A DNA stretch of 64,000 nt. Source: Amphiura filiformis. Its lineage: Eukaryota > Echinodermata > Ophiuroidea > Amphilepidida > Amphiuridae. The stretch lies in NCBI RefSeq assembly GCF_039555335.1, contig NC_092635.1, positions 51,046,052 through 51,110,051 of the forward strand, read 5' to 3'. The notes under the pieces were generated by a model that saw only the letters and a program-made list of their open reading frames with translations, made no database searches and had not been told where the DNA came from. A program made the translations under genes and the position numbers. Below are positions 44,925 through 54,934 of this stretch, in pieces (the stretch's first letter is position 1; every line of letters starts with the position of its first letter).

Positions 44925-45336
44925 ACCTCATGCACTCATTAGTGCATGAGGTCCCGGGTTCGATTCCCGGCGGTGGCGATTTGCTGGGATATTGACTTGG
45001 AAAAAAAGTCTGAAATTAATTGGCAACTTCTGTAGATTAAATTCAGACTTCCGCTCTCCCCATGGTTCATTTAGAATTGGGTAAATGAATCATGAAAGTA
45101 CTCCGTCCTTCGGCGGGGACGTTAAGCCGTCGGTCCCGTGTACAGAGAGCCATACCTGTACATGTATCTCGCAGCCAGTTTCGAAAAGAGTAGGGTGTTA
45201 ACCCCTGACTGTTCCCAACCCGTCCCGGTGTTCAAATGGACCCCAATGGAAATAAGCTTCAATAGAGGCTTTCTTGGGTTATCCAGGGTTGTCAAAATCC
45301 GAACAAATCAAAAAAAAAAAAAAAAAAAAAAAAAAA
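44925..45336 (+). repeat. tRNA-derived SINE with a MetaSINE-like central domain
   Basis: The tRNA-like head carries GGTTCGATTCCC (B box) but lacks a normal A box. The body contains GGGGACGTTAAGCCGTCGGT, then CCCGTGTACAGAGAGCC, resembling, from memory, the central domain of the MetaSINE superfamily. The element ends in about 28 A residues (45309-45336). An inverted pair CCTCATGCACT/AGTGCATGAGG at its 5' edge suggests a truncated or rearranged head. Confidence 0.65.
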
Positions 45337-46329
45337 GCCAAATATTATGACTTATTCCTTACATTTCATGATAAAAAGTTTTTGGAAAATTTCCTTACCA
45401 TTTTGTTAGTAATTTTTTCTGATGTTCATCATACAAGTGTCTACCCCTTGTAAATATGCAAACAAGATTTAAGATAAATAGCGCCATCATTGTTCAACTT
45501 GACTTTAAAATGACACAGTTTTACATTACATCAAACAACCGTGTGGGCAATTGAAGAATTCCAAGTGTATACATGGGTCAAATTTAAAACATAACACTAA
45601 CCAGAGGCCAAAACTTGCTTTTAGATTACAAATCGAAAACGGTACATCGCAAATAGGTCAAACTATACTTTTTCTGAATCTTTATGACATGAGGAATACA
45701 TTAGTGTATAGGTTTCAACACAGTCTGAGCTTGTAATTTGACCCCTCTATTAGGGCCATGACCTCTCCCCGCAAAATGGCAAGTCAGATTATTGTCAAAA
45801 GCAGACACTTTTGGGCAGGATCGCAAATGGAGAAATAGCCAAAAATCTGCCCGGGGGAGATTTTTTCACAATTTGGGTTTGTTGCGAATTTGTGATGTTA
45901 TTAATGTTTAGAATATTGTCTGATAGTTTCAGACCGGAATATAACTGGCATCATGTATTTTTTGAGACATTTTTCTTGATAATTCCTACTCTCAACATTG
46001 TCAATAATATTTTTAAAGGCCGATATCTCAATTTCCAATTTTATAATACCATAACTTACGAACTCATTATCTTCGATTAGGAATGTCCGATTTCATTGGG
46101 GAAAATGGCGTTATGGAGCAAAATATCTCTATATTTAAGATATGTAAAAACCTCCAAATTTATAACCTGCCCAAAAGTGTCTGATTTTGACATGACACGT
46201 CACAAATCATCCTCTGGGAACATCTATATCATCCATTTGTCTAACTATAATAAAAAGCATGCAAAGACAAAAAATATTGTACTATAGCTCAATATAACGT
46301 TGTCGCCTTTAATTTGGAAATATCTGTGA
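45337..46329. other. Intergenic, nothing recognised
   Basis: No motif or repeat recognised. Frames at 45811-46080 and 46096-46287 show no family features. Confidence 0.4.
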
Positions 46330-46742
46330 TATTATGTATGACACTGTGACATAAATAAACCTTATATTAAAGTTCCGAAATAACTTGTAACCATCGGGAA
46401 CCACCAATGTACAAGGATCACTTACAATATTGTTGGTCTTTTTGTCATTTCCGTAGAAGGCATGTATATCCGTAATACCAGAGAAGACGAGAAAATTCTC
46501 TCTAGATACAAGAAGCATAATTGCACTTTGTACTCTTTAACAATGTGTTTCATTGATTGGTCTTTTTGACGTACGAGGTGAGCATGGTGAGAAATTCATA
46601 ATCCGGTGTTAGTCAGTTCCTTTTTCACTGTTGTTCTTTGAAATCTTTGATATGCGATTTTGGTGAAAGATTCTAGCTCTTCACGGTCATTATTGTTGTA
46701 AGACATTCCATGTGACTTCAGAAGAGAAAGTTTCAATGCCAG
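46330..46742 (+). promoter_or_regulatory. Putative promoter and first non-coding exon of GPCR B1
   Basis: This block aligns with 53745-54143 upstream of GPCR B2, sharing TCATTATTGTTGTAAGACAT/TCATTATTGTGATATGTAGG and TTCCATGT. It ends at a donor-like CCAG|GTACGT (46743). B1 coding starts at a splice acceptor 2.8 kb downstream, so this is the likely exon 1. The position equivalent to the B2 TATA box lacks TATAAAA. Confidence 0.45.
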
Positions 46743-46992
46743 GTACGTTGCGTAGCCGTTTCATCTTTAAGTTAGAATCATTTATTCTTACGTATTCAAG
46801 AAAGATTCCTTTGTAAGGTAAGTATGGTAATATCATTCTAGTACGTGCTGTACCTCAATTTTCATGATTTTGAGTATTGCCACGCGGGTTTTACGTGCAC
46901 AGTTTATCTATGCACGATCCTGGAATCTAGTATTGATCAAAGATAGCAGAACCAGGGATGGTCCCTTCTCTTTGGAATAGTTCTGACACTTA

Positions 46993-47327
46993 GAGTACTA
47001 CACCCTGCCCAATTTTGCCTGTTTTTGCATTTTCTCAAAATTATAGCGCATTGGTGACAAGTAAGATATGTATATTATAGGGGCAAGGACTACAACACTG
47101 GAAATTTTATTTCAGCACAGACAACAGTTGTGGAGTTACAGTCAAAAATGAGGGGAAACCAGTATTTGATCAATAAATCAATAACTTCTTGCCTTGAGTT
47201 GCTGAATTTTCAGTGCAGGAGTTGTAGTCCTTGCCCTATAATATACATATCTTACTTGTCACCAATGCGCTATAATTTTGAGAAAATGCAAAATAGGCAC
47301 AAAATTGGCCAGGGGTGTAGTACCCCC
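46993..47327. mobile_element. Long inverted-repeat element, TTAA on the right
   Basis: Arms of about 100 bp at 46998-47098 and 47220-47323 are near-perfect inverted copies, including TATAGCGCATTGGTGACAAG. The right end reads CCCCC then TTAA (47328-47331). The left TTAA appears mutated (TTAGA). Confidence 0.7.
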
Positions 47328-47526
47328 TTAAAGTGCACAGGGGTGACTCTTGCTGTATACGGGACCATTGGCTAATACGTAACTTCCGAACCACGAGACG
47401 TTGCACATACACTACCCCCAGCACAGACAACAGTTGTGGAGTTACAGTCAAAAATGAGGGGAAACCAGTATTTGATCAATAAATCAATAACTTCTTGCCT
47501 TGAGTTGCTGAATTTTCAGTGCAGGA
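47113..47526 (+). repeat. 107-bp direct repeat pair
   Basis: AGCACAGACAACAGTTGTGG through TTTTCAGTGCAGGA occurs at 47113-47220 and again at 47420-47526, almost identical. The first copy is the spacer of the long inverted repeat. The second lies outside it, so a duplication followed the insertion. Confidence 0.8.
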
Positions 47527-47585
47527 CCTGTAATATGAGAATATAAAGTTCACTTTGACTATCATCAATTATGAAAAATTACTTA

Positions 47586-48254
47586 TTGCGCTCTCTTTTT
47601 CTTCTATTTCTGAAAGGTTGATCAAATATATTTTGGTATGTATCGTTAGCTTTAATAAACCAAAAAAAATATTTCAATCGGCTCACAACGTTTGAAGATA
47701 ATTATGATTTTTTAAAGAAAAGTACCCGTTTTGTCTCTGTCAACGGATAGCAAACAGAGTGGTTGGGATGGGTCATGCTGTGGAGTGGCCTGCAAGATCA
47801 CCAGACCTCACACCACTTGATTTCTTCCTTTGAGGCAAAATCCAAGATCTTCGCAAACGTATTATTGCTGTATTCGCAAGTATCCAGCGCACAAGGATGG
47901 TACGCAACACAATTGATGCAATGAGGACCAGTGCTGATACCTGTATTCGCCAAGGAGGCAACCAGGTAGAGTGCAGACTACAGTTAACTCACTTCAGAAG
48001 AACCAAGTTTTTTTTATCCTAAAAAGAGAAATGACTTATGTTGTAAATAAACAGAAAGCAAGAAACAACAAAGTATGAAAGTAAGAAACACAATAAAACA
48101 AAAAGGCATAAATAACCAAGAAAAAATAAGTAATGGCAAGTATTGCTATTGATTAAAAGTTTTTTTACATACCAAAATATACTTGATCAACTTTTCAAAA
48201 ACAGGAGAAAAAGAGGGCGCAATGAGGGTTCTTTCTTTTTTGGGGGACACCCTG
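47586..48254 (+). mobile_element. Mariner-like element with transposase C-terminal remnant
   Basis: At 47764-48019 the plus strand reads GHAVEWPARSPDLTPLDFFL, then a TGA where family members have W, then FASIQRTRMVRNTIDAMRTS and GGNQVECRLQ. The SPDLTPLDFFLW block contains the third catalytic Asp of mariner-type transposases. The right end CAGGGTGTCCCCCAAAAAAG (reverse complement) lies next to TA at 48255-48256. The inner parts of both arms (TTGCGCTCTCTTTTTC) are inverted repeats, but the outermost left end is lost. Only the C-terminal quarter of the transposase remains. Confidence 0.75.
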
Positions 48255-48256
48255 TA

Positions 48257-48562
48257 CCTAAATATAACCCGACATTTAAGAACATGTCTGTGTTTGCTGG
48301 GTGCAAATATTTTAACATTATGTTATTTAAGTGTTAACAAATATTTGGCAAAAAATGTTTAAAAAAATAGTTTACAATAACATTTTGAAAACATTTTAAA
48401 AATATTGTTGTAGTGTGTTTTCATACAAAATGTTTTAAAACGTTTTCATGACCGTTATATAACCCGACATTTTAATGTTATAAAAACGTTTTTAACTAAA
48501 CAAAAAGCCAAAATATATATAACTTATTTAAAATGTTTAAAAACGTTTTTGTGATTGCTGGG
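48257..48562. repeat. Family C (AACGTTTT) MITE fragment
   Basis: Contains ATAACCCGACATTTAAGAAC, TGTGTTTGCTGGG and AAACGTTTTTGTGATTGCTG. It abuts the right end of the mariner-like element. Confidence 0.65.
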
Positions 48563-48566
48563 CCTA

Positions 48567-49127
48567 AAAAAGCGCAGTGGTTTATAGTGCGCTACGCACA
48601 GGCACAGGTTGTCGCTGACCGCTACGGCCCCCGGGGTAAAAGCAGGGGGCGGCCAAAACGAAGGGGCGGCAAATGAAGGGCGGCGGAAGAAGAAGGGGCG
48701 GCAAAAAGAATTAGTAAAGAAAAAAGGGGCGGAAAAATGTGAAAAGTATAAAAAATTTGTACTAAACATCAAATTGTGTTGCTTTTTTTTTTGCTCTTCA
48801 CTTTTTCAAACGGCCGAAAAAAATTGGGTCAACCTTTTGGGCTGTTGAGGAAGGGCGGCAAAATTGAATTTTCTTCAGCCCCCGGGGTAGGAGCGACCAC
48901 GGTAGGCCACTGCCAGACATTCCACAAATAACCTTCGCAACCAGGATCAGCTCCCCGAGTTTCGTACGGGTTACAACGAGACAAATTAGCAGTACACATG
49001 TAAGTTCCTTGTCCAGGGGAATTTTCAAGCTAACTCAATTTTTCCACGAGAGCGTACTAGGCACCGCCAGGGTTCGAACCCGCAACCTCTCGCACCATAG
49101 TCGAACACCTTATTGATTGAGCTAAAA
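48567..49127 (-). repeat. tRNA-derived SINE (family E), copy 2, interrupted
   Basis: The minus-strand head is TTTAGCTCAATCAATAAGG (A box) and GGGTTCGAACCC (B box). The body and 3' end match copy 1 at 36938-37337. It is split by a GC-rich insert at about 48625-48905. Confidence 0.75.
48625..48905. repeat. GC-rich insert within SINE copy 2
   Basis: Begins GGCCCCCGGGGTAAAAGCAG and ends CAGCCCCCGGGGTAGGAGCG, with repeated GGGGCGGCAAA between. The open frames across it are low-complexity artefacts. Confidence 0.55.
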
Positions 49128-49551
49128 AGAAGAAATTCTACAATTTTATTTTGTAAGTTAACTGAACACAATTGTAGGATTTCTGACCTAACATTTTGGG
49201 AGATCGAAGAAGAGAATTCTCACCTAAGGCAAGCTCAAGTCTCGAACCCTCGCCGTCCGACATACACATGCACAGCGCAACGTCTTTACCGCTCGGCCAT
49301 TTCGCCCTCTTATATCACCGAATCTCATCTACTCGTATTCTAAGGTATTCAAGAAAGTAAATTATCTTTATGAAAGATAATAATGAGTGAAGACGTTTAA
49401 ATTTCTTTTTTAATTTCATTGTAGGCAGTACGGAAAATATAAATAATTTACTATAGACAATAGTTTGAGTATTTGGGTAATTCAATAATGAATGCTCTTT
49501 CTTCTTTTTTTTCCTTACAGAAACCCGTCAATAGTTATATTTGCCAAGAAA

Positions 49552-50607
49552 ATGGAATTTTCGGAGGGAAATTGTACAACAACTCCACCAGCCATTACTG
49601 ATATCCCCAAAGTTTTAGTGATGACTGTAGTAGTTATAATGGTATTTGTGGCCATAATTGGAACCCTGGGGAACACTCTCGTCATTTGCGCTGTTGTGGG
49701 GCATAAGAAACTTCGAAGTATTCATAATATCTTTATTATCAATCTGGCTGCTGCTGACCTGATCGTTACTGTGATCATTATTCCATTCGCTATTGTCGCA
49801 GCGATAAAAGGGGCATTTCTCACCGAACACGATGCACTTTGTGAGACCGTAGGATTTTTTGTTGATCTTAGCTGTGTGACATCAATGATTTCCATCGCCA
49901 ACATAGCTTTAGATCGGTACATTTGTATTTGTCACAAGAACGTCTATCAAAAGATCTACAATAAATTAACTGTTCCATTTATGGTGATGAGTATGTGGCT
50001 CTACTCGTTTCTTGTAGATTTACCAAATTTTGACTTTGTTGGTTGGGGAGCACATGGCTTTGATCCGAAGACACTAATTGTGTGTTCATTTTCGGCATTG
50101 AAGGCAGGAGAATTGGGTTATATTTGGTTTCTATTTGTATTTTCGTGGGGAGTATCGTTTACTATCATATGTTTTTGTTATTCGCGTTTGTTTTTGTTTG
50201 TCCGTCGCAGCCGGAAATCGCTTAAACAAAATCGTCGAATATCTTCGTCAAGAAAGTCCTCAACTGGAATCAAATCGGCAGACAAACGGTTACTAAAAGT
50301 TCTCGCTGTCATTATCATCTTATTTGTTATCATGTGGGCGCCATTTTGCCTCATTAGCTTGCTTTACACATATGTTGAAGTACCTTCTTGGCTGTATTTC
50401 CTATCGGGTCATTTGTGTGTATCAAATAGTTCCATCAATTTCCTTGTTTATGCATTTAATAAAGACTTTCGCGAAGGTTACAAGCTGGTTTTAAAGAAGT
50501 TTACTTGCGATAAAGAAGACACAGATGGAAATGCACGAGTTTGTATGACCATGATGACGAACATAAACACTGATTCGACATCTCAAGGTAGTCACAATAA
50601 AATATAA
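49552..50607 (+). CDS. Melatonin-receptor-like class A GPCR B1
   Basis: Predicted 351-residue seven-transmembrane receptor, plasma membrane. GN (40-41) in TM1, NLAAAD (64-69) in TM2, the Cys97-Cys178 pair, DRYICICH (121-128), LPNFDFVGWG in extracellular loop 2, WAP (262-264) in TM6 and NFLVY (296-300) in TM7. The CICH after DRY, the LPNF loop and a TM7 motif without Pro resemble melatonin receptors (NRY-x-x-ICH, NAIVY), though here DRY is canonical. TM5 lacks the usual Pro. ATG 49552 is chosen because a strong acceptor (tttttccttacag, ending 49520) separates it from the in-frame ATG at 49492, and paralog B2 starts equivalently. Glycosylation is likely at Asn7. Ligand unknown. Confidence 0.87.
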   Translation: MEFSEGNCTTTPPAITDIPKVLVMTVVVIMVFVAIIGTLGNTLVICAVVGHKKLRSIHNIFIINLAAADLIVTVIIIPFAIVAAIKGAFLTEHDALCETVGFFVDLSCVTSMISIANIALDRYICICHKNVYQKIYNKLTVPFMVMSMWLYSFLVDLPNFDFVGWGAHGFDPKTLIVCSFSALKAGELGYIWFLFVFSWGVSFTIICFCYSRLFLFVRRSRKSLKQNRRISSSRKSSTGIKSADKRLLKVLAVIIILFVIMWAPFCLISLLYTYVEVPSWLYFLSGHLCVSNSSINFLVYAFNKDFREGYKLVLKKFTCDKEDTDGNARVCMTMMTNINTDSTSQGSHNKI

Positions 50608-50646
50608 AACATAACATATCGTCGTGATTTCCATGATGACGAAATA

Positions 50647-50828
50647 TCATACGATCAAGCAAAATCAGTTGAACCTTTGAGGTACCGTATAGCCAAACAA
50701 AGGAAATATTTCCTTTTGTTTCCTTTTATTTTGGAAAATCTTTAATTACACATATCTTTGGAACTGCTTTAATATATTGAAAATTTATTATTTCAGAGTT
50801 CCGACTGAATTTGCTTGATCACATCACA
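50647..50828. mobile_element. Tc1/mariner-like MITE (family D), copy 2
   Basis: The ends TCATACGATCAAGCAAAATC and TGTGATGTGATCAAGCAAAT are flanked by TA (50645-50646 and 50829-50830). Homologous to 31680-31887. It starts 40 bases after the B1 stop. Confidence 0.75.
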
Positions 50829-51259
50829 TATTGCAAGACCTAGTCTCGGGCCAGACTGTATGTGGTTATCACAAACATCGTCAGACCAACACAAATTGGC
50901 CGTGTAGGAGACTAGTAACGACCAAGGCAAAAACTCGCCCTCTCTAGTTCAATAACACAAAGGGATGCAGACGGTTTACAGTTGGGTGCAATTCGGCAAT
51001 ATGCGGATGGATATCGTAATAACTAGTATATAGGGTATGTCACAATAAATTCTTTTAAAAACTAAAACCAAACTGGTCTAAAATAATATGCAGTAAATGT
51101 TATTTTGTGTAATTAAAATGTTTCGTTTTAAAGTTATACTCATGGAACTAGCACTATTCTCATATAATTTTATATAACTTTAGATATCGATGTTCAAATG
51201 AGATGGGGATAGAAAACATTATGTTGAGAAGCAGGCATGCCTTCCGCTGATGTAACGTA

Positions 51260-52448
51260 GATACAGCAGTGCTTGAGTCAAAGTCAAGTTTATGAGTCCG
51301 GTAGATTTCGAATCCATTGCAGTCTGAGCCCAAGTCGGTTGCTATCCGTGGTGTGGACTCACAATCTGTTCCTGTGCTTTCTGGAGTTCCCCAGGGCTCT
51401 GTCCTGGGGCCTCTGTTGTTTCTTGTCTATGTTAATGACTTGTGTCTTTCTTCCTTTTCTTTAAACAGTTCTCTTGTTCTTTATGCAGACGATACTACTC
51501 TCTTCAAGCCTATTTCTGCTCCTGATGACTTGGTTGATTTCCAATCCGACATTGATTCCATCCATTCTTGGTGCTCCCTTAATCACCTTTCTGTCAATTC
51601 CTCCAAAACAAAAGTCATGGTCATTTCCACTAAGAAGGACCCTTTTCCGGATCTCAATCTCACTCTTAACAGCCTGCCTATTGAACGTGTGTCATCTGCG
51701 AAATTTCTTGGTGTCTGGCTGTCTGACAAGCTTTCCTGGAATCTTCACATTGATAACATATGCAGAAAAGCTCGCAAAATCATCGGCTTCATTCATAGAT
51801 CTTTCCAATCAGCCCTTCAGCATCCGTCGTTCTTTGTACTTGGCCTTGGTTCGCCCCATTCTGGAGTATGGTTGTACTACTTGGCATCCTCTTAACATAA
51901 CCCTTACCAACCGTCTTGAGTCTACCCAAAGATTCGCCTGTCGTGTCATTCTTCAGTCTTGGAACCTCTCCCATGAGGACCTTCTATTGGATTCCGACCT
52001 GCCTCTTCTTAGTAAGCGTCGTGATGTTGCTTCTCTGTGTCACTTATTTAAAATCTTTGCCAATCTTTGTTCTTCTCCCAACCCTTTCCAGCCTCATCCC
52101 AGACCTGGTCTACGGAACCTCAATTCCCGCGCTGTTCAAGTTCCTTTCCGCCGGCTTTCATTGTCCCAGAGATCATTTTATCCGTTTGCCTCCTCCATCT
52201 GGAATTATCTCCCTGAAGCTATGGTCAATGCTTCTTCCCTCCAGGCCTTCAAATTGGCCATCCAGTCCCACCTCCTCTAACCAGTTCACATAATTTTATG
52301 TTTTGTTTTATTTTATTCTGTATTGATTATATGTATTTTCTAGTAATGTTTCTGATTTCAATGTTAGGGCAATCCTTCAATTTATTGTGTAATCAATATT
52401 GGATCTGCCTGGCCTTGTGCCAAATGTTATAAATAAAAAAATAAAAAA
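51260..52448 (+). mobile_element. 5'-truncated non-LTR retrotransposon (CR1/Jockey/L2 group)
   Basis: Reverse-transcriptase motifs in order: SGVPQGSVLGPLLFLVYVND, LYADDTTLF (YADD), LNHLSVNSSKTK and FLGVWLSDKLSWNLHIDNIC (frame from 51317). After a frameshift near 51820 come SLYLALVRPILEYGCTTWHP, LESTQRFACRVIL and a C-terminus ending at 52280. The 3' end is an A-rich ATAAAAAAATAAAAAAA tail. The endonuclease and the N-terminal half of the RT are absent. AAGTC-rich host sequence lies on both sides. Confidence 0.85.
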
Positions 52449-52940
52449 AGTCCGTCTGGAACCCAAGTCTGGACTTAGATCCAAGTCGTTTGAAGCAAGT
52501 CCAAGTCCTTTAAAAACGGACTGAGGTCCGGGCATTAAGTCTAGCTTCGAAGGAATCTGCTCTGATACCCGCCCATGTTGTGAATCGACATCATATTTTA
52601 TTTTATAAAAAAAAATTACATTTTTCTGTGTTACACACTTTCATACACTTTTGACAGGGTTGTGGTATATATAATATAACTATGATAAAGCAATATTATA
52701 ATTGTGGTAATTACATTTATAATTGTATTTTAATTATAATTGACCACTGTAATTATTGTTCAATTACATTGACAAACTTTGAGGTCTAGATGACTTTGAG
52801 GTTAAATTTGTGCTGTACAAGAAACATAAAAAAATGTTATAATTTTGATGTAAATGATCCTTAAAACTTAAAACTTACTAAAGAATATTTGTACTTCCTG
52901 AAATTGGTTGTTACCTAGATCCACATCAACAATTTAATTA
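52449..52940. other. Intergenic, AT-rich
   Basis: An AAGTCCAAGTC-type direct repeat at 52450-52540, then a TTATAATTGTAATTA-rich stretch. No gene. Confidence 0.5.
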
Positions 52941-53119
52941 GAGGTTAATAACTGCGCATCGGTTATTTGGAGGGTATTGTGAAAAATCTAAACATTTTGC
53001 CTTTGGAACCGAGGAATATCCCGAGGGGCGTAGCCCCGAAGGATATTCCGAGGTCCAAAGCAAAATGTTTAGATGTTTCACAATGCCCGACATATTACCG
53101 ATGCAAAGTTATTAACCTC
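52941..53119. repeat. Near-perfect 179-bp hairpin
   Basis: GAGGTTAATAACTGCGCATC at the left pairs with the right end at 53100-53119. The arms continue inward through TCTAAACATTTTGC to a small GGGGCGTAGCCCC loop region at about 53032. A second, outer inverted pair, AACCTCATTCATAACC (53114-53129) and GGTTATGAATG near 53471, follows. Confidence 0.75.
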
Positions 53120-53744
53120 ATTCATAACCGTCACTTTAATCTCTTCACCTTACAAAATTACACTCAAAATTTTGCTCAAAAGTTTATAAAAATAGATGAT
53201 TTTTACATCTTCCCTTTCCAAAAATCGATCAGGCTAAAACAAGACGACCAATAACAAAAGTGCGTATCACAATCTGTGCAAATATGGTAGCGCGCAATCC
53301 AAACACGGCAGCCAGCGCTCGCACAGTTTGTTCGACGCACAACAACACACAAACGCTGGTCAATTGTGTGCGACATTGGAACAATTACGCATTTTGCGGT
53401 CAATTGTGAGATATTAATGACCTTAATTTGCGTAAATGTAATTGGATCGCACGCATCGTGTTTATTAATGAGGTTATGAATGGGCAATAAACTATTGTGC
53501 TGGTTTTTTTCAAGATAACGAGTTATTCTAGTATTGCAAACTATTCTTTATTATAAACTTTATTATAATTATTATAATGGAAAACAATTTAAGACCACCC
53601 AAATCCGAGAATTTATCTAATTTGATCCCTGTGTAGCCCTGTGTTTGAGTCTAAAAATGTTACATTAAACAATTCGTACTCTAGCTCAATAATAATAATG
53701 CTTGAATTTGATAATATCTGTAATTATGTTGTATGTAAAACAAG
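53120..53744. other. Spacer upstream of GPCR B2
   Basis: Contains the right half of the inverted pair described above and nothing coding. Confidence 0.4.
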
Positions 53745-54143
53745 AAAGTCTATATATAAAATATCGCAAATGATCCGGAACAACTTGAACCCATCGGAAA
53801 TCATAATGGCTCCCAATAATCCTTTTCTAATATCCAAATTGTGACGCACTTCCCTTGGAAAACGATTTACCATGACGGTGACCCTGAATTTGTTCAGCAT
53901 GTGGTGGGGCTTCTTCTGATTTTGGGATGCACCATGTACTATTATGGTGTTTCGCTGAGATGAGAAATGCATACGTAGGCTCATTGGTCAGGGCATCAGT
54001 TTCCTTGTTCTTTGAAATATTTGCTATCGTTTGAATCATATAAAAGGAGTCCGCCCTTCACAATCATTATTGTGATATGTAGGACGTTCCATGTATAGGC
54101 TATACTTATCTGACGTGTCTGAAGAGGATTTGCCGTGTTGGAG
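53745..54143 (+). promoter_or_regulatory. Putative promoter and first non-coding exon of GPCR B2
   Basis: Aligns with the block at 46330-46742 upstream of B1. It carries a consensus TATAAAAG at 54039-54046, about 30 bases before the shared TTCACAATCATTATTGTGAT segment. It ends at a donor-like GGAG|GTATTC (54144), at the same aligned place as the B1 donor. Confidence 0.5.
54039..54046 (+). promoter_or_regulatory. TATA box candidate of GPCR B2
   Basis: TATAAAAG at the expected distance upstream of the conserved first-exon block. It is absent at the matching place upstream of B1. Confidence 0.45.
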
Positions 54144-54934
54144 GTATTCAAGTTAGAATCTCTACTATTTCAACAATTCTAATTTGCAAATTGAAAGAGA
54201 ATAACTTGAAAGCAGCTTATGAAAGAAACGACTCAAGCGGTTATGGGCACCAAATAAGCATACTTCCCGAGTAAGCTACTAGTTTATTAAGTTGATGAGT
54301 ATAAGTGGCGATTTTGTGATTTCCAAATCTAGGTAAGTTATTACATAAGCTTACATAGACTACTAAAGTTACGCAGCTAGTATTCTTGTTTATTTACTCG
54401 GCAACTTACCTTCTTGGTCTCTAGCAGATTTATTCTGCTCCGTTCTGATACTGGCGTACCATAACACAAATCTTTTTGTCTTTATCTGCTAGGCGTAATC
54501 TTCTAAGTATTCTTAATGACAAGACAAATATATCAAGTAACCTCTATTCCCAGAATCACTCCATTCGTAAATAAAATAAAATAATGGAGCGATAAAGCAC
54601 ATTGGCGTTACGTCCGAAGATGTGTGTTACGTCCAAATATCATATGGCTATACCAACTCTGTTACGTCTGGTAATGGCCGGGGATTAGAACACTCGTAGT
54701 GAGGCCATTAGTATTCACGAATGTTCAAATCCATGGCCATTACCCTTTACGTAATGTACAATGTACCATGATTTGGTACACATGTCCGAATATGTTCTAT
54801 AATAATGTTTAATTGCTTTGAGAAACGAAAGCGTTGAATGATGTTTTACTAGTCTAAATCATTAATAAACGTTTCTTCTTCCTTTTCTTCTTTTTAAATA
54901 CAGGAAACCGTCGACAGTGGTATATCCCAAGAAA

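Noticed and set aside
48524-48848. Open frames on both strands near 48.6 kb
   Set aside because: They lie in the GC-rich insert and family C repeat and are repetitive in composition.
49492-49551. Upstream ATG 49492 as the start of GPCR B1
   Set aside because: A splice acceptor lies between it and the conserved start at 49552, and the paralog B2 begins at the equivalent later ATG.
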